From Syntrophobacterales bacterium (GTDB lineage Bacteria; Desulfobacterota; Desulfobaccia; Desulfobaccales; 0-14-0-80-60-11), in contig JAILZL010000026.1 in assembly GCA_023512475.1 (NCBI GenBank), positions 1 to 41,812 of the forward strand: a stretch of 41,812 bases of DNA, in the 5' to 3' direction. A program made the translations under genes and the position numbers. This document shows positions 24,117-31,567 of the stretch, piece after piece (positions within the stretch are counted from its first letter, which is position 1; the number at the start of each line of letters is the position of its first letter). Under the pieces are notes generated by a model. It was not told the DNA's origin and ran no database searches. It was given only the letters and a program-made list of their open reading frames with translations.

Positions 24117-25348
24117 CAGGGGGCCTCCAGGATGACGTTGTTGGGCACCACCACCACCCCGCCGGGGGTGACGGTGAAGAGGCGGGCGTCCGCCTCCGGG
24201 TCGTAGCCGATGGTGAAGCGGGGGGGGATGTGCACCCCGTCTTCGATGACCGCCCGGCGGATTTTGGCCCCCACCCCCACCCGGACCCCGTCCCAGAGGA
24301 CCGCCTCCTCCACCTGGGCCCCCCGGGCCACCCGCACCCCGGGGGAGAGGACCGAGCGCACCACCCGGGCCTCCTGGAGCACGCAGCCGGCGGAGATGAG
24401 GGAATCGGTCACCGTCACCGGGTGCTCCCGGCCGAAGCACTTGGCCGGCGGCAGGTGGCTCACCGCCCCCCTGATGGGCCAATCGTCGCCGAAGAGATCA
24501 AAGACCGGCTGGTCCCCCACCAGGTCCTGATGCGCGGCGAAGTAGGCGTCCAGCTGGCCGATGTCCCGCCAGTAATAAGCCGCACCGCTTTTGGGGTCGC
24601 CGAAAGGATAGGCATAGACCCGCTTGCGCCCTACCATCTGGGGGATGATGTTCATGCCGAAATCATGTTTGCTGGCCCGGTTTTTGGCGTCCCGGATCAC
24701 CTCCTGCACCAGCACTTCCGCCTTGAAGACATACACCCCCATGGAGGCCAGGGCCAGATCCGGGTGGCCGGGCATGGGCGGCGGTTCCTTGGGCTTCTCC
24801 AGGAATTCCACCACCTCCCCGTCGGCGGCGGTGTGCAGGATGCCGAAGGCCCGGCCCTCCTCCCGGGGCACGATCACCGTGGCCACGGTCAGGTCCGCAT
24901 CCTTGGCCAGGTGGTAGTCCAGCATGGCGCCGTAGTCCATCTTGTAGACGTGGTCCCCCGAGAGGATGAGGACGTGCTCCGGGCGCTCCTGCTCCAACAG
25001 GAAGAGATTCTGGTAGATGGAATCCGCCGTGCCCCGGTACCAGCGGTTGGTGGTGATCTGCTGGGGCGGCACGGAGTAGAGATACTCCCCGAATTCCGGC
25101 CGCATCAGGTTCCAGTGGAGGCGCAGGTGCAGGTCCAGGGACAGACTGCCATACTGGGTGAGGACATAGATGCGCCGGATGCCGGAGTTGAGGCAGTTGG
25201 AGAGGGTGAAATCAATGATGCGGTAGATGCCCCCGAAGGTGATGGCGGGCTTGGCCTTGTCCCGGGTGAGGGGAAAGAGGCGCTCCCCCTTGCCCCCGGC
25301 CATGATGATGGTGGTGAGGTTTTTCCAGCGCTCCATGGCCGGCCTCAT
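24116..25348 (-). CDS. glgC: Glucose-1-phosphate adenylyltransferase GlgC
   Basis: A 410-residue ADP-glucose pyrophosphorylase, which makes ADP-glucose from glucose-1-phosphate and ATP for glycogen synthesis. The nucleotide-binding motif MAGGKGERLFPLT is followed by KAKPAITFGGIYRIIDFTLSNC and RGTADSIYQN. The catalytic region contains LSGDHVYKMDYG, then VEFLEKPKEPP and the substrate motif SMGVYVF. A C-terminal left-handed beta helix (residues about 300-400) contains repeated SLISAGCVL and VEEAVLWDGVRVGVG-type hexapeptides. No glgA, glgB or glgP is nearby. Its start overlaps the response regulator stop as ATGA and its stop overlaps the phosphatase start, an unusual tight coupling for this enzyme. 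Confidence 0.96.
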   Translation of the reverse strand: MRPAMERWKNLTTIIMAGGKGERLFPLTRDKAKPAITFGGIYRIIDFTLSNCLNSGIRRIYVLTQYGSLSLDLHLRLHWNLMRPEFGEYLYSVPPQQITTNRWYRGTADSIYQNLFLLEQERPEHVLILSGDHVYKMDYGAMLDYHLAKDADLTVATVIVPREEGRAFGILHTAADGEVVEFLEKPKEPPPMPGHPDLALASMGVYVFKAEVLVQEVIRDAKNRASKHDFGMNIIPQMVGRKRVYAYPFGDPKSGAAYYWRDIGQLDAYFAAHQDLVGDQPVFDLFGDDWPIRGAVSHLPPAKCFGREHPVTVTDSLISAGCVLQEARVVRSVLSPGVRVARGAQVEEAVLWDGVRVGVGAKIRRAVIEDGVHIPPRFTIGYDPEADARLFTVTPGGVVVVPNNVILEAP

Positions 25349-25701
25349 TCGCCCAAAAGTTCCCGGATCTTGCTCTTGAGCTCGCTGAAGTCCGAGGATT
25401 TGACGATGTAGGCGTCCGCGGCCCAGCTCATGAAGCTCTCCTTGTAGATGGAATAGGCGGTGTGCAGGATGACCTTGAGATGCTCCTTGGTGCCCAGGAT
25501 GCGGGGCAGGGCCTCCAGACCGTCCATCCCGGGCATGCGGATGTCCAGGACCACCAGATCCAGGGCGGGATCGGTCTCCACAATCTTCAGGGCGTCCCGG
25601 GCATTGTCCACCGTCAACACCCGGTAACCCTCCTCCTGCAATTCCTCGGCCAACAGCTCCCGGATGGCGCTGTCGTCATCCACCACCAGGATGGTTTTCA
25701 T
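25345..25701 (-). CDS. Single-domain response regulator (CheY-like receiver)
   Basis: A 118-residue receiver domain with no output domain. Acidic pocket residues are D8-D10 (VVDDDSAIR), the phosphoacceptor is D53 (LDIRMPGMDG), the switch Thr is T81 (HTAYS) and the conserved Lys is K101 (IVKSSD). It would act by protein-protein contact. It is the first gene of a three-gene coupled set with glgC and a histidine phosphatase, with ATGA overlap to glgC. No partner kinase is adjacent; the kinase at 40846-41812 is 15 kb away. A link to control of glycogen storage is inferred from position only. Confidence 0.93.
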   Translation of the reverse strand: MKTILVVDDDSAIRELLAEELQEEGYRVLTVDNARDALKIVETDPALDLVVLDIRMPGMDGLEALPRILGTKEHLKVILHTAYSIYKESFMSWAADAYIVKSSDFSELKSKIRELLGE

Positions 25702-25845
25702 ACGCGGCCTCCGTGGAGGGCTGGGGGTTCCTGCCGCCCCCTTCCCTCACTCTCCCCCACCCCCGGATGCTCAGGGCTGGGGGTAAGGGAGGGCCAAAGG
25801 TCTGTACTCCTGTGCCCCTGGTTCACCCCCTCGCCCGATAGCCTC

Positions 25846-25874
25846 AATATAAGCCACGGGGAGCGGAGGGGCAA
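25846..25874 (-). promoter_or_regulatory. sigma-70-like promoter of the response regulator-glgC operon
   Basis: On the minus strand TTGCCC (25874-25869) and TATATT (25851-25846) are separated by 17 bp, about 145 bp before the response regulator start. Confidence 0.5.
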
Positions 25875-25889
25875 GAGAAAGCGGGCGCC

Positions 25890-26513
25890 TCAGGCGGGGG
25901 GCTGCCAGGCCTCGCCCAGAAACAGGGGGAGTTCCGCGGCGCAGACGGGACCCACCTCGATCTCCCAGCCGGTGGAGGCGGCCAGCTCCGCCCGGAGGGG
26001 GGCCAGCACCCCCGGCAGGATGAGGCGATGACGGCTCAGGCGGGCGGCCAGCTGGTGGGTGCTCAGGGCCCGGTCCAGGCGCTGGGGGGTGAAGCTTCTG
26101 TACACCATGGCCATGTCCACCGTATCCCCCCGGCAATCCACCAGCAGGAGGTAGAGGGGGCTGACGGTGAGGGCCAAAAGGGCGGTCATGACCGTGAGGG
26201 TGAATTCGCTGTTGCCGGTGACCACAAGCGGTGCTTCGGGGCCGGGCTCGTTGAGCTCCAGGAGGTCCGGGGGCACCGGCCGGGGGAGCTCCAGGGAGGG
26301 CACCGGGGGGAGATACTTAGCCGGGGCCAGGGCGATCTCGAGGGCGTGGCGCTTGCCGGGCGGAAAAAAGGGGCAGTCCGCCGGGTGAAGCTCACCCCTA
26401 CGGAGCCGGTCCGCCAGCTCTTGGGCGTCTTTGGCCCCCGCGGCGGCCACCTCCGCCGGGGTGAGGTGGCGGGCCAGCTCGACTTGGTCAAAGTAGAGGT
26501 CAGCGGTGAGCAT
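25890..26513 (-). CDS. Corrinoid/iron-sulfur protein-like protein (AcsC/CdhE C-terminal domain) lacking cluster cysteines
   Basis: A 207-residue protein. Residues about 95-200 resemble the C-terminal corrinoid-binding domain of the acetyl-CoA synthase corrinoid/iron-sulfur large subunit: LVVTGNSEFTLT (compare the family TNFSLTY), LLLVDCRGDTVDMA, HRLILPGVLAPLRAEL and WEIEVGPVCAAELP follow in the family order. Residues 1-50 (YFDQVELARHLTPAEV...DCPFF) resemble the small 4Fe-4S domain of the same protein, but three of the four cluster cysteines are replaced, leaving C47. The central TIM barrel is absent. It lacks the cap-helix NVWCAAGK motif of the mercury methylator HgcA. A GGGAGG site precedes the ATG. 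Function unknown; corrinoid binding is inferred. Confidence 0.6.
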   Translation of the reverse strand: MLTADLYFDQVELARHLTPAEVAAAGAKDAQELADRLRRGELHPADCPFFPPGKRHALEIALAPAKYLPPVPSLELPRPVPPDLLELNEPGPEAPLVVTGNSEFTLTVMTALLALTVSPLYLLLVDCRGDTVDMAMVYRSFTPQRLDRALSTHQLAARLSRHRLILPGVLAPLRAELAASTGWEIEVGPVCAAELPLFLGEAWQPPA

Positions 26514-26596
26514 GGGGGCCTCCCAGGGGCATCGGCCCCTTCAGGGTAGCAGGAAGCCCGGAGGAGGTCAATGGCGGGGCAGGGCGGTGATCCCCG

Positions 26597-26632
26597 AAAA
26601 GGGCGGGCGGCCCTGTCCTGGCGCCGCCCGCC
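26597..26632 (-). terminator. Terminator after the polyproline-linker secreted protein gene
   Basis: A perfect 10-bp stem (arms 26602-26611 and 26623-26632, 11-nt loop) is followed on the minus strand by C-TTTT, 55 bp after the secreted protein stop at 26688. Confidence 0.65.
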
Positions 26633-26687
26633 TTTCGGATGCCCGGAATTTCCCAAAGGAAGGGGGTTCAGATTGTTCCCGCAGTCC

Positions 26688-27800
26688 TCATCTGATTTGC
26701 ACATTCGCGGTGGCAGAGCCGCCCTTGTCGGAGGTGACCGTCACGGTCGAGGGGGCAGGAGTGACCCCTGTAACCCGGAGGCGGCCGTTCACCAGGACCC
26801 CGGAACCTGTGCCCCAATTGGCGGTGAGCACCGCCGTGGGGTCGGTGGAAGTGGCCCGCACCTCCAGGAGTTGTCTGCGGGTAGTGTAGCGGGCCTGGGT
26901 GATGGTCACCACATCCGCCACCGGCGGTGGGGGCGGCGGCGGAATGATGCCGCCGAAAATATGCCCGGAGACCACGAAGAGGTCGGTTTCTATGGTCTGG
27001 CCGGACGGCGTGATGATGGTGAATCTGTTGCCGTTCTGGCCGGGACCCACCAGGGTGGATTCCGTTACCCCGTCCCCCACCCAGGAGTCGGGATCCACCC
27101 CCGGGGCCATCTGGGCGGCCCTGAGGAAGACCCACTCCGTGGGGGAAAGGAGGAAGCGCTCAAAACCCGGGGCCTGGCTGTTGGGCAGGCAGGCGGGCTG
27201 ATTCGGACAGATGGGGGCAAAGCCGCCGAAGTCATAAGTGAAGTTGATGCCCCGTGTGTCCGCCGGGACGTTCTCAAAGACCAGCGGCTGGGAGGACCAG
27301 GGATGCCGCACCGTATAGGTCCCCGCCCCGGTAGTGTTGGTGTCGATGCGGATGCGCACCCGGTTGAAGAGAAACTGGTCGCCGTTGAGGGGGTCTTCCC
27401 CTCCGAAGGCGGCCTCCGCCGCCAGGGTCAGTTCAGCCCGGTCACCATTGCCCAGATCGATCCGGGAGACGGCCAGGTAATAAAAGGCCTCCGGACCGAA
27501 GCCGATGTCCTGGGAAAACTGGTTGCCCACCACCGGCGGGTCGAAGATCATGGTGGGCGGATCCGCCCCGTTGCCGATGGGGGGAATGGGCAGATCCAGC
27601 CTGGTGCCCTGGGTGTCTTCAATCCACAGGGGAAAACCGTTTCCGGGTTTGGTGGTGCCGTCAATGGGGTCCACGTAGGTGGGGTAGGTGGCGATGGGCC
27701 CCATTCCGCCCCGGGGGGTGAATTGGGCCAGGGCTGCGGTGGCCAGCCCCGTCAGGAGAACGAGGAGTATGGCCGTGGTCACCAGTGGTCGGCGGCGCAT
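26688..27800 (-). CDS. Secreted two-domain protein with polyproline linker and Ig-like C-terminus
   Basis: A 370-residue exported protein with a clear signal peptide (MRRRPLVTTAILLVLLTGLA, cleavage near ALAQF). Residues about 30-285 form a region I cannot place in a family; it includes a probable disulfide segment (CPNQPAC) and a FYYLAVSRIDLGNGDRAEL strand. A linker of seven prolines (PPPPPPP) leads to a C-terminal domain (VADVVTITQARYTTRRQLLE...VTVTSDKGGSATANVQIR) that looks like a bacterial Ig-like fold. The start at 27800 is fixed by AAGGAG six to seven bases upstream. It could be an extracellular product of the T2SS, but no substrate signal is known. It is followed by an intrinsic terminator. 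Confidence 0.8.
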   Translation of the reverse strand: MRRRPLVTTAILLVLLTGLATAALAQFTPRGGMGPIATYPTYVDPIDGTTKPGNGFPLWIEDTQGTRLDLPIPPIGNGADPPTMIFDPPVVGNQFSQDIGFGPEAFYYLAVSRIDLGNGDRAELTLAAEAAFGGEDPLNGDQFLFNRVRIRIDTNTTGAGTYTVRHPWSSQPLVFENVPADTRGINFTYDFGGFAPICPNQPACLPNSQAPGFERFLLSPTEWVFLRAAQMAPGVDPDSWVGDGVTESTLVGPGQNGNRFTIITPSGQTIETDLFVVSGHIFGGIIPPPPPPPVADVVTITQARYTTRRQLLEVRATSTDPTAVLTANWGTGSGVLVNGRLRVTGVTPAPSTVTVTSDKGGSATANVQIR

Positions 27801-27921
27801 GTGCTTCTCCTTCCGCAGTGGAAAAGTTTTGGGTGAGCTTATGGTAACCGCGCCGGCGGGCCGCCGCCATGGCCACAAGTGCCTAATCCCGGGTAGGTAA
27901 AAGTGACTAAGGGGGGAGGAA

Positions 27922-28821
27922 TCAGGGGGGCGGCGGGGCGGGGAGGCGGAGGCGGGTGAGCACCCCGGCATGGTCCGAGACGCAGGGGCCGTCCCGGCCG
28001 TCCAGCACCACCCGGCTCTCCTCCACCGCCACGCCCTCGCCTTTCATGAAAATATAGTCAATCCGTACCGGCGGCCCGGGGGACCGGGTGTACGGGTTTC
28101 CCGGCACCCGGAAGGTGGCCCCCGGCGCCCCGGGCCGGGCGGCGGCGAAGGTGTCCACCCAGCCCCGGGCGGCCAGCTCCTGAAGCAGGGGGTGGTCCGG
28201 CCGGGGAGCGGTGTTGAGGTCCCCCGCCAGGATCCGGAGGGCCGCGCCATACTCCCGGGCCAGCTCCGCCAAGAGGGCCAGCACCTGGGTGAGCTGGGCC
28301 AGGCGCCCGGCTTCCGGACCGCGGGGGGAGAGATGCACGCTGGCCGCCACCACGCGCCCCAGCCGGGGCAGCTCCAGCACCGCGGCGGCCACCCCCCGGG
28401 GGTCAGCGCCGGGGCCGGAGACGGTGCGCTCCCGCACCGCCACCGGGGGGTGACGACTCACGATGCCAATCCGGTAATGGGAAAAAGGCCAGGTCTCCCA
28501 GAAACAGAAGCGGCTCACGGCCTTATACGGGTGCCCCCGGGCCCTCAGGCGCCGGGCCAGCTCCTCCAGGGTGTCGCCGCCATGGAGAAGGCGGCTCCAG
28601 GGGCCGCCGTAGCCTTCCTGGAAAAAGAGGAGATCCGGCAGGCCGCTCCGGGTGGCCAGGTAGTCCGTCAGGGCCGCGGCGCGCTCCGGCCAGCGGCTTC
28701 CCCCGGCGGCGCCCATGAGGTTGAGGGTGAAAAGGGTGATAGTCTCGCCGGCCGCAGCCTGGCCGCCCAGACAGAGCATGAGGCAACAGGCCGCCGCCAG
28801 AAGTGTGCGCCTGGGCCGCAT
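27922..28821 (-). CDS. Exported endonuclease/exonuclease/phosphatase-fold protein
   Basis: A 299-residue protein with a signal peptide (LLAAACCLMLCLGGQAAA) and the EEP (DNase I/sphingomyelinase/inositol phosphatase) fold. Motifs in order: TLFTLNLMG, FFQEGYGGPW (metal-binding Glu), VVAASVHLSP, LAGDLNTAPRPDHP, RIDYIFMKG and CVSDHAGVLT (catalytic His). All catalytic positions appear kept. Substrate may be nucleic acid, phospholipid or phosphoester. The ATG at 28821 has GGGGAGGGGAGA just upstream. It is followed after 121 bp by the secreted protein gene on the same strand, so they may form an operon of exported proteins. Confidence 0.88.
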   Translation of the reverse strand: MRPRRTLLAAACCLMLCLGGQAAAGETITLFTLNLMGAAGGSRWPERAAALTDYLATRSGLPDLLFFQEGYGGPWSRLLHGGDTLEELARRLRARGHPYKAVSRFCFWETWPFSHYRIGIVSRHPPVAVRERTVSGPGADPRGVAAAVLELPRLGRVVAASVHLSPRGPEAGRLAQLTQVLALLAELAREYGAALRILAGDLNTAPRPDHPLLQELAARGWVDTFAAARPGAPGATFRVPGNPYTRSPGPPVRIDYIFMKGEGVAVEESRVVLDGRDGPCVSDHAGVLTRLRLPAPPPP

Positions 28822-28848
28822 TCTCCCCTCCCCGGGTGGGAAATCGGC

Positions 28849-28877
28849 TTGCTTTCCCTCACAAGCCACGGTAGGAT
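28849..28877 (+). promoter_or_regulatory. Possible promoter for the flavin reductase operon
   Basis: TTGCTT (28849-28854) and TAGGAT (28872-28877) with a 17-bp spacer, about 140 bp before the flavin reductase start, in the divergent spacer. Confidence 0.4.
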
Positions 28878-29015
28878 GAAACCGTTTATGCTGCGATATG
28901 CCGGAGGAGGACCGGGGACCGGAGGCCCCGCCTTCCCCCAGGTCCCGGTGGGGGGAGGGAAGGCAGGTGGGACGGCCCCTGGCCCCTTTCCCGGACTCCC
29001 CGGTGGAGGTGCGCC

Positions 29016-29591
29016 ATGAAACAATCCCTGGGTCCCCGGACGCTGGCCTTCCCCACCCCGGTGTGGGTCATCGCCACCTACGACCAGGCGGGCAAACCCA
29101 ATGCCATGACCGCGGCCTGGGCCGGCATCTGCTGCTCCAAGCCCCCGGCGGTGGCGGTCTCCCTGAGGAAGGCCACCTACACCTACGGCAACCTGATGCT
29201 GCGCCAGGCCTTCACGGTGAACATCCCCTCGGAGGGCCACATCAGAGAGGCGGACTACCTGGGCATGGCCTCCGGCCGGGACCGGGACAAGCTGGCCCAG
29301 GCGGGCCTTACCCCGGTGAAAAGCGACCTGGTGGACGCGCCCTACATCGCCGAATTCCCCCTGGTCCTGGAGTGCAAAGTCATCCACACCCTGGAGATCG
29401 GGCTGCACACCCAATTTATCGGGGAGATCCTGGATGTCAAGGCGGATCCGGCGGTCCTGGGGGACAAGGGCCTGCCGGTGATGGAGAAGGTGCGGCCGGC
29501 GGTCTTCGGGCCGGAGGTGCGCTCCTATCACGGCATCGGCGAGTATCTGGGGCTGGCCTTCGCCATCGGCAAGGAGATCGGCCCCATCTGA
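29016..29591 (+). CDS. Flavin reductase family FMN-binding protein
   Basis: A 191-residue protein of the flavin reductase-like (DIM6/NTAB) family. It has the FMN-binding pattern [30 protein letters not shown], then [22 protein letters not shown] and a Gly-rich segment ASGRDRDKL, with a late strand [10 protein letters not shown]. Members bind FMN and reduce it or act as flavin-dependent oxidoreductases; the CC pair at about 39-40 is typical of the anaerobic-type subset. GGAGGTG precedes the ATG. It leads a three-gene unit with a lipoprotein (46 bp later) and the prepilin peptidase; why these are together is not evident. Confidence 0.88.
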   Translation: MKQSLGPRTLAFPTPVWVIATYDQAGKPNAMTAAWAGICCSKPPAVAVSLRKATYTYGNLMLRQAFTVNIPSEGHIREADYLGMASGRDRDKLAQAGLTPVKSDLVDAPYIAEFPLVLECKVIHTLEIGLHTQFIGEILDVKADPAVLGDKGLPVMEKVRPAVFGPEVRSYHGIGEYLGLAFAIGKEIGPI

Positions 29592-29637
29592 ACCGGCCCG
29601 CAGCCTGACGGTGGGAGTGACAAAGGACGGCGCGACC

Positions 29638-30042
29638 ATGAAAAGATTCTCCTGGCCCACAGTGGCGCTGTTGGTGGGGCTCGCCTGGCTGGCGGCCTGC
29701 AGCACCCCCCCGGTGGCCCGCCCCACCTGGCCCAGCGTGGTGGTCACCGAGGAGGGGGTGCAGTATTACGTCAGCAACCTGAAGCTGCCCGGCACCCGGC
29801 AGGAGCTCCGGGCCCGGCGGGGGGAGGGCAATCTCTGGATCCCCTTGCGGGAGATGGCCAGCCTCCGCTTCACCGGCATCCTCCATCCGGATGATTACCG
29901 GCGGGCCCGGGTGGTGCTGCGCTCCGGGGAGGTGCTGGAGGTGGAGCTTTACACCCGGGGCCTCATCGAGGGCGACACCGACGCCGGCTATTGGAACCTG
30001 CCTTTGAGCCGGGTGGCCGCCATTGAGTTCGGGGGCAGTTGA
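29638..30042 (+). CDS. Hypothetical lipoprotein, 134 residues
   Basis: A small exported protein with a lipoprotein signal (VALLVGLAWLAAC, LAAC lipobox, cysteine 21). The remainder has VVVTEEGVQYYVSNLKL, then a basic, beta-rich domain (NLWIPLREMASLRFTG, VVLRSGEVLEVELYTRG, WNLPLSRVAAIEFGG), suggesting an outer-membrane or periplasmic beta domain. No family recognised. It lies between flavin reductase and gspO and overlaps gspO by 20 bp. The ATG at 29638 is preferred over 29611 because it starts the signal peptide. Confidence 0.75.
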   Translation: MKRFSWPTVALLVGLAWLAACSTPPVARPTWPSVVVTEEGVQYYVSNLKLPGTRQELRARRGEGNLWIPLREMASLRFTGILHPDDYRRARVVLRSGEVLEVELYTRGLIEGDTDAGYWNLPLSRVAAIEFGGS

Positions 30043-30799
30043 GCCCGGGGGTCTCCTGCTGGCCGGCGTGGTGGGGCTGGCGGTGGGAAGTTTCCTCAAT
30101 GTAGTCATCACCCGCCTGCCCCGGGGGGAATCCCCTTTCCGGGGCCGCTCCCGCTGCCCGCAATGCAGCACCCCCGTAAGGTGGCGGGACAACCTGCCCG
30201 TGATCAGCTACCTCCTTATGAGAGGCCGCTGCCGCGCCTGCGGCGCCGCCATCCCCTGGCGCTATCCCGTGGTGGAGCTCATCAGCGGGCTTTTGACCGC
30301 GGCGCTGTGGTTCAAGTTCCCTGCCAGCCCCCTCCTGGCGGCCTACGCCCCCTTCTGTGCCGGTCTGGTGGCCCTGAGCTTCCTGGATCTGGAGCACTTC
30401 TGGCTCCCGGATGTCCTGACCCTGCCGCTGACCGCTCTGGGGCTCCTCCTCTCCCTGGTGCTGCCGCATCTGCGGTGGTATGAGGCCTGGTTGGGTGCGC
30501 TGGTGGGGGGCGGGGCCTTTTACGCGGTGGCCGGTCTCTATCGCCGCCTCACCGGCCGGGAGGGCCTGGGGCTGGGGGACGCCAAGCTCCTGGCCCTCAT
30601 CGGGGCCTTTTTGGGGGTGCACGCCCTCCCCTGGGTGGTCCTGGTGAGCGCCCTGCTGGGGGCCGGGGTGGGGGCGGCCCTCATCTGGCGGGAAAAGGCC
30701 GGCCGTCTCACCCCCATCCCCTACGGCCCCTTTCTGGCCGCGGCGGCCCTCCTGTACCTCTTTTTGGCCGACATCGTCCCAGGCCTGGGGGCGTCCTGA
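30023..30799 (+). CDS. gspO: Prepilin leader peptidase GspO/PilD
   Basis: A 258-residue polytopic aspartic protease. N-terminal VGLAVGSFLNVVITRLPRG is the family opening; a zinc tetracysteine loop is given by CPQC and CRAC (residues about 45-73) in the methyltransferase-type domain. Catalytic aspartates are in SFLDLEHFWLPD and GLGDAKLLALIGA (GxGD motif). It cleaves the G/F bonds of the pseudopilins GspG-K and methylates the new N-terminus. It starts at a TTG inside the preceding lipoprotein gene, so it depends on that operon rather than on the gsp operon 10 kb away. It is probably the only prepilin peptidase needed for this T2SS. Confidence 0.95.
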   Translation: MSSGAVEPGGLLLAGVVGLAVGSFLNVVITRLPRGESPFRGRSRCPQCSTPVRWRDNLPVISYLLMRGRCRACGAAIPWRYPVVELISGLLTAALWFKFPASPLLAAYAPFCAGLVALSFLDLEHFWLPDVLTLPLTALGLLLSLVLPHLRWYEAWLGALVGGGAFYAVAGLYRRLTGREGLGLGDAKLLALIGAFLGVHALPWVVLVSALLGAGVGAALIWREKAGRLTPIPYGPFLAAAALLYLFLADIVPGLGAS

Positions 30800-31064
30800 G
30801 GGGAAAACTCATGGAAAACTGACCCGGACCTCGTCCTCCCTGCATCTTCACCCGCCAGGATGCCAGTCGGGAAGGTCCGGGACCAAGAGTTGCCCGCCCC
30901 GGGGACTTTTCAGGCAGAGGTGAGGCGGGAAAAAACAGGAACCGGGGGAGGGGCACTCCTCAGGAGGGCGCGTCCGGCGGGCGGAGGATCCAAGGGGGAA
31001 GGGCCACCGGCCAGGGCCCGGCGGCCTCCGGCCCGGACACCGCAGCCCGGCCGGCGGCTCTTCC

Positions 31065-31391
31065 TCAGGGCAGGAAAAACCCCGGTTCCCAGCCGGGGCG
31101 GCCCAGCCGACGCTGGAAGGTCCATTCCGCCGGTTGGCCCACGAAGGCGTTGGCCGACTCCTTGACGGTGTTGCTGGGAATGGTCACCGGCAGGGTGCCC
31201 ACGAAGCCGCCCATGCCGATGAGGGTGGTGGCCACCCCGGCGGGCCGGAGAAACAGGGCGTCCATGGCCTGCCAGGCGGCGCTGGGCTGGGTGTCGTAAT
31301 AGCGGTAGTATTGCATCTGGGCCGCTGCCGGGCCCGCCAGCAGGGCCGCCAGGAGCAGGCCCGCCAGCAGACCGGGGATTCCGGTGCGCAT
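31065..31391 (-). CDS. Small secreted protein, unknown
   Basis: A 108-residue protein with a signal peptide (IPGLLAGLLLAALLAGPAAA, cleaved before QMQYYRYYD). The mature part has SAAWQAMDALFLRPAGVATTLIGMGG, a mildly hydrophobic segment ending VTIPSNTVKESANAFVG, then AEWTFQRRLG near the C-terminus. Small exported proteins with this DALFLRP...PAxxTFxRxLG layout occur widely in Proteobacteria but have no known role that I can name. It is transcribed away from the ankyrin lipoprotein. The 265 bp between gspO and this gene show no recognisable signal. Confidence 0.7.
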   Translation of the reverse strand: MRTGIPGLLAGLLLAALLAGPAAAQMQYYRYYDTQPSAAWQAMDALFLRPAGVATTLIGMGGFVGTLPVTIPSNTVKESANAFVGQPAEWTFQRRLGRPGWEPGFFLP

Positions 31392-31567
31392 GGGGTACCC
31401 CCTGAAGAGGTTTCTTCTCCTATTATTCGGCTTTCCGGCGGCGGAAACAAGGGGCGGCGGCATTTTTCCCCCTCGGGCGGGGGCCCCGGCCGCCTGCCGT
31501 GGCGGAAAATCCCAAGCTCGGCTACAATGAGCCGGAAAGATGATTCCCATCATCGAGGAGGATGTGC

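Noticed and set aside
25890-26513. HgcA mercury-methylation protein
   Set aside because: The NVWCAAGK cap-helix motif and the C-terminal membrane helices of HgcA are absent, and no HgcB ferredoxin follows.
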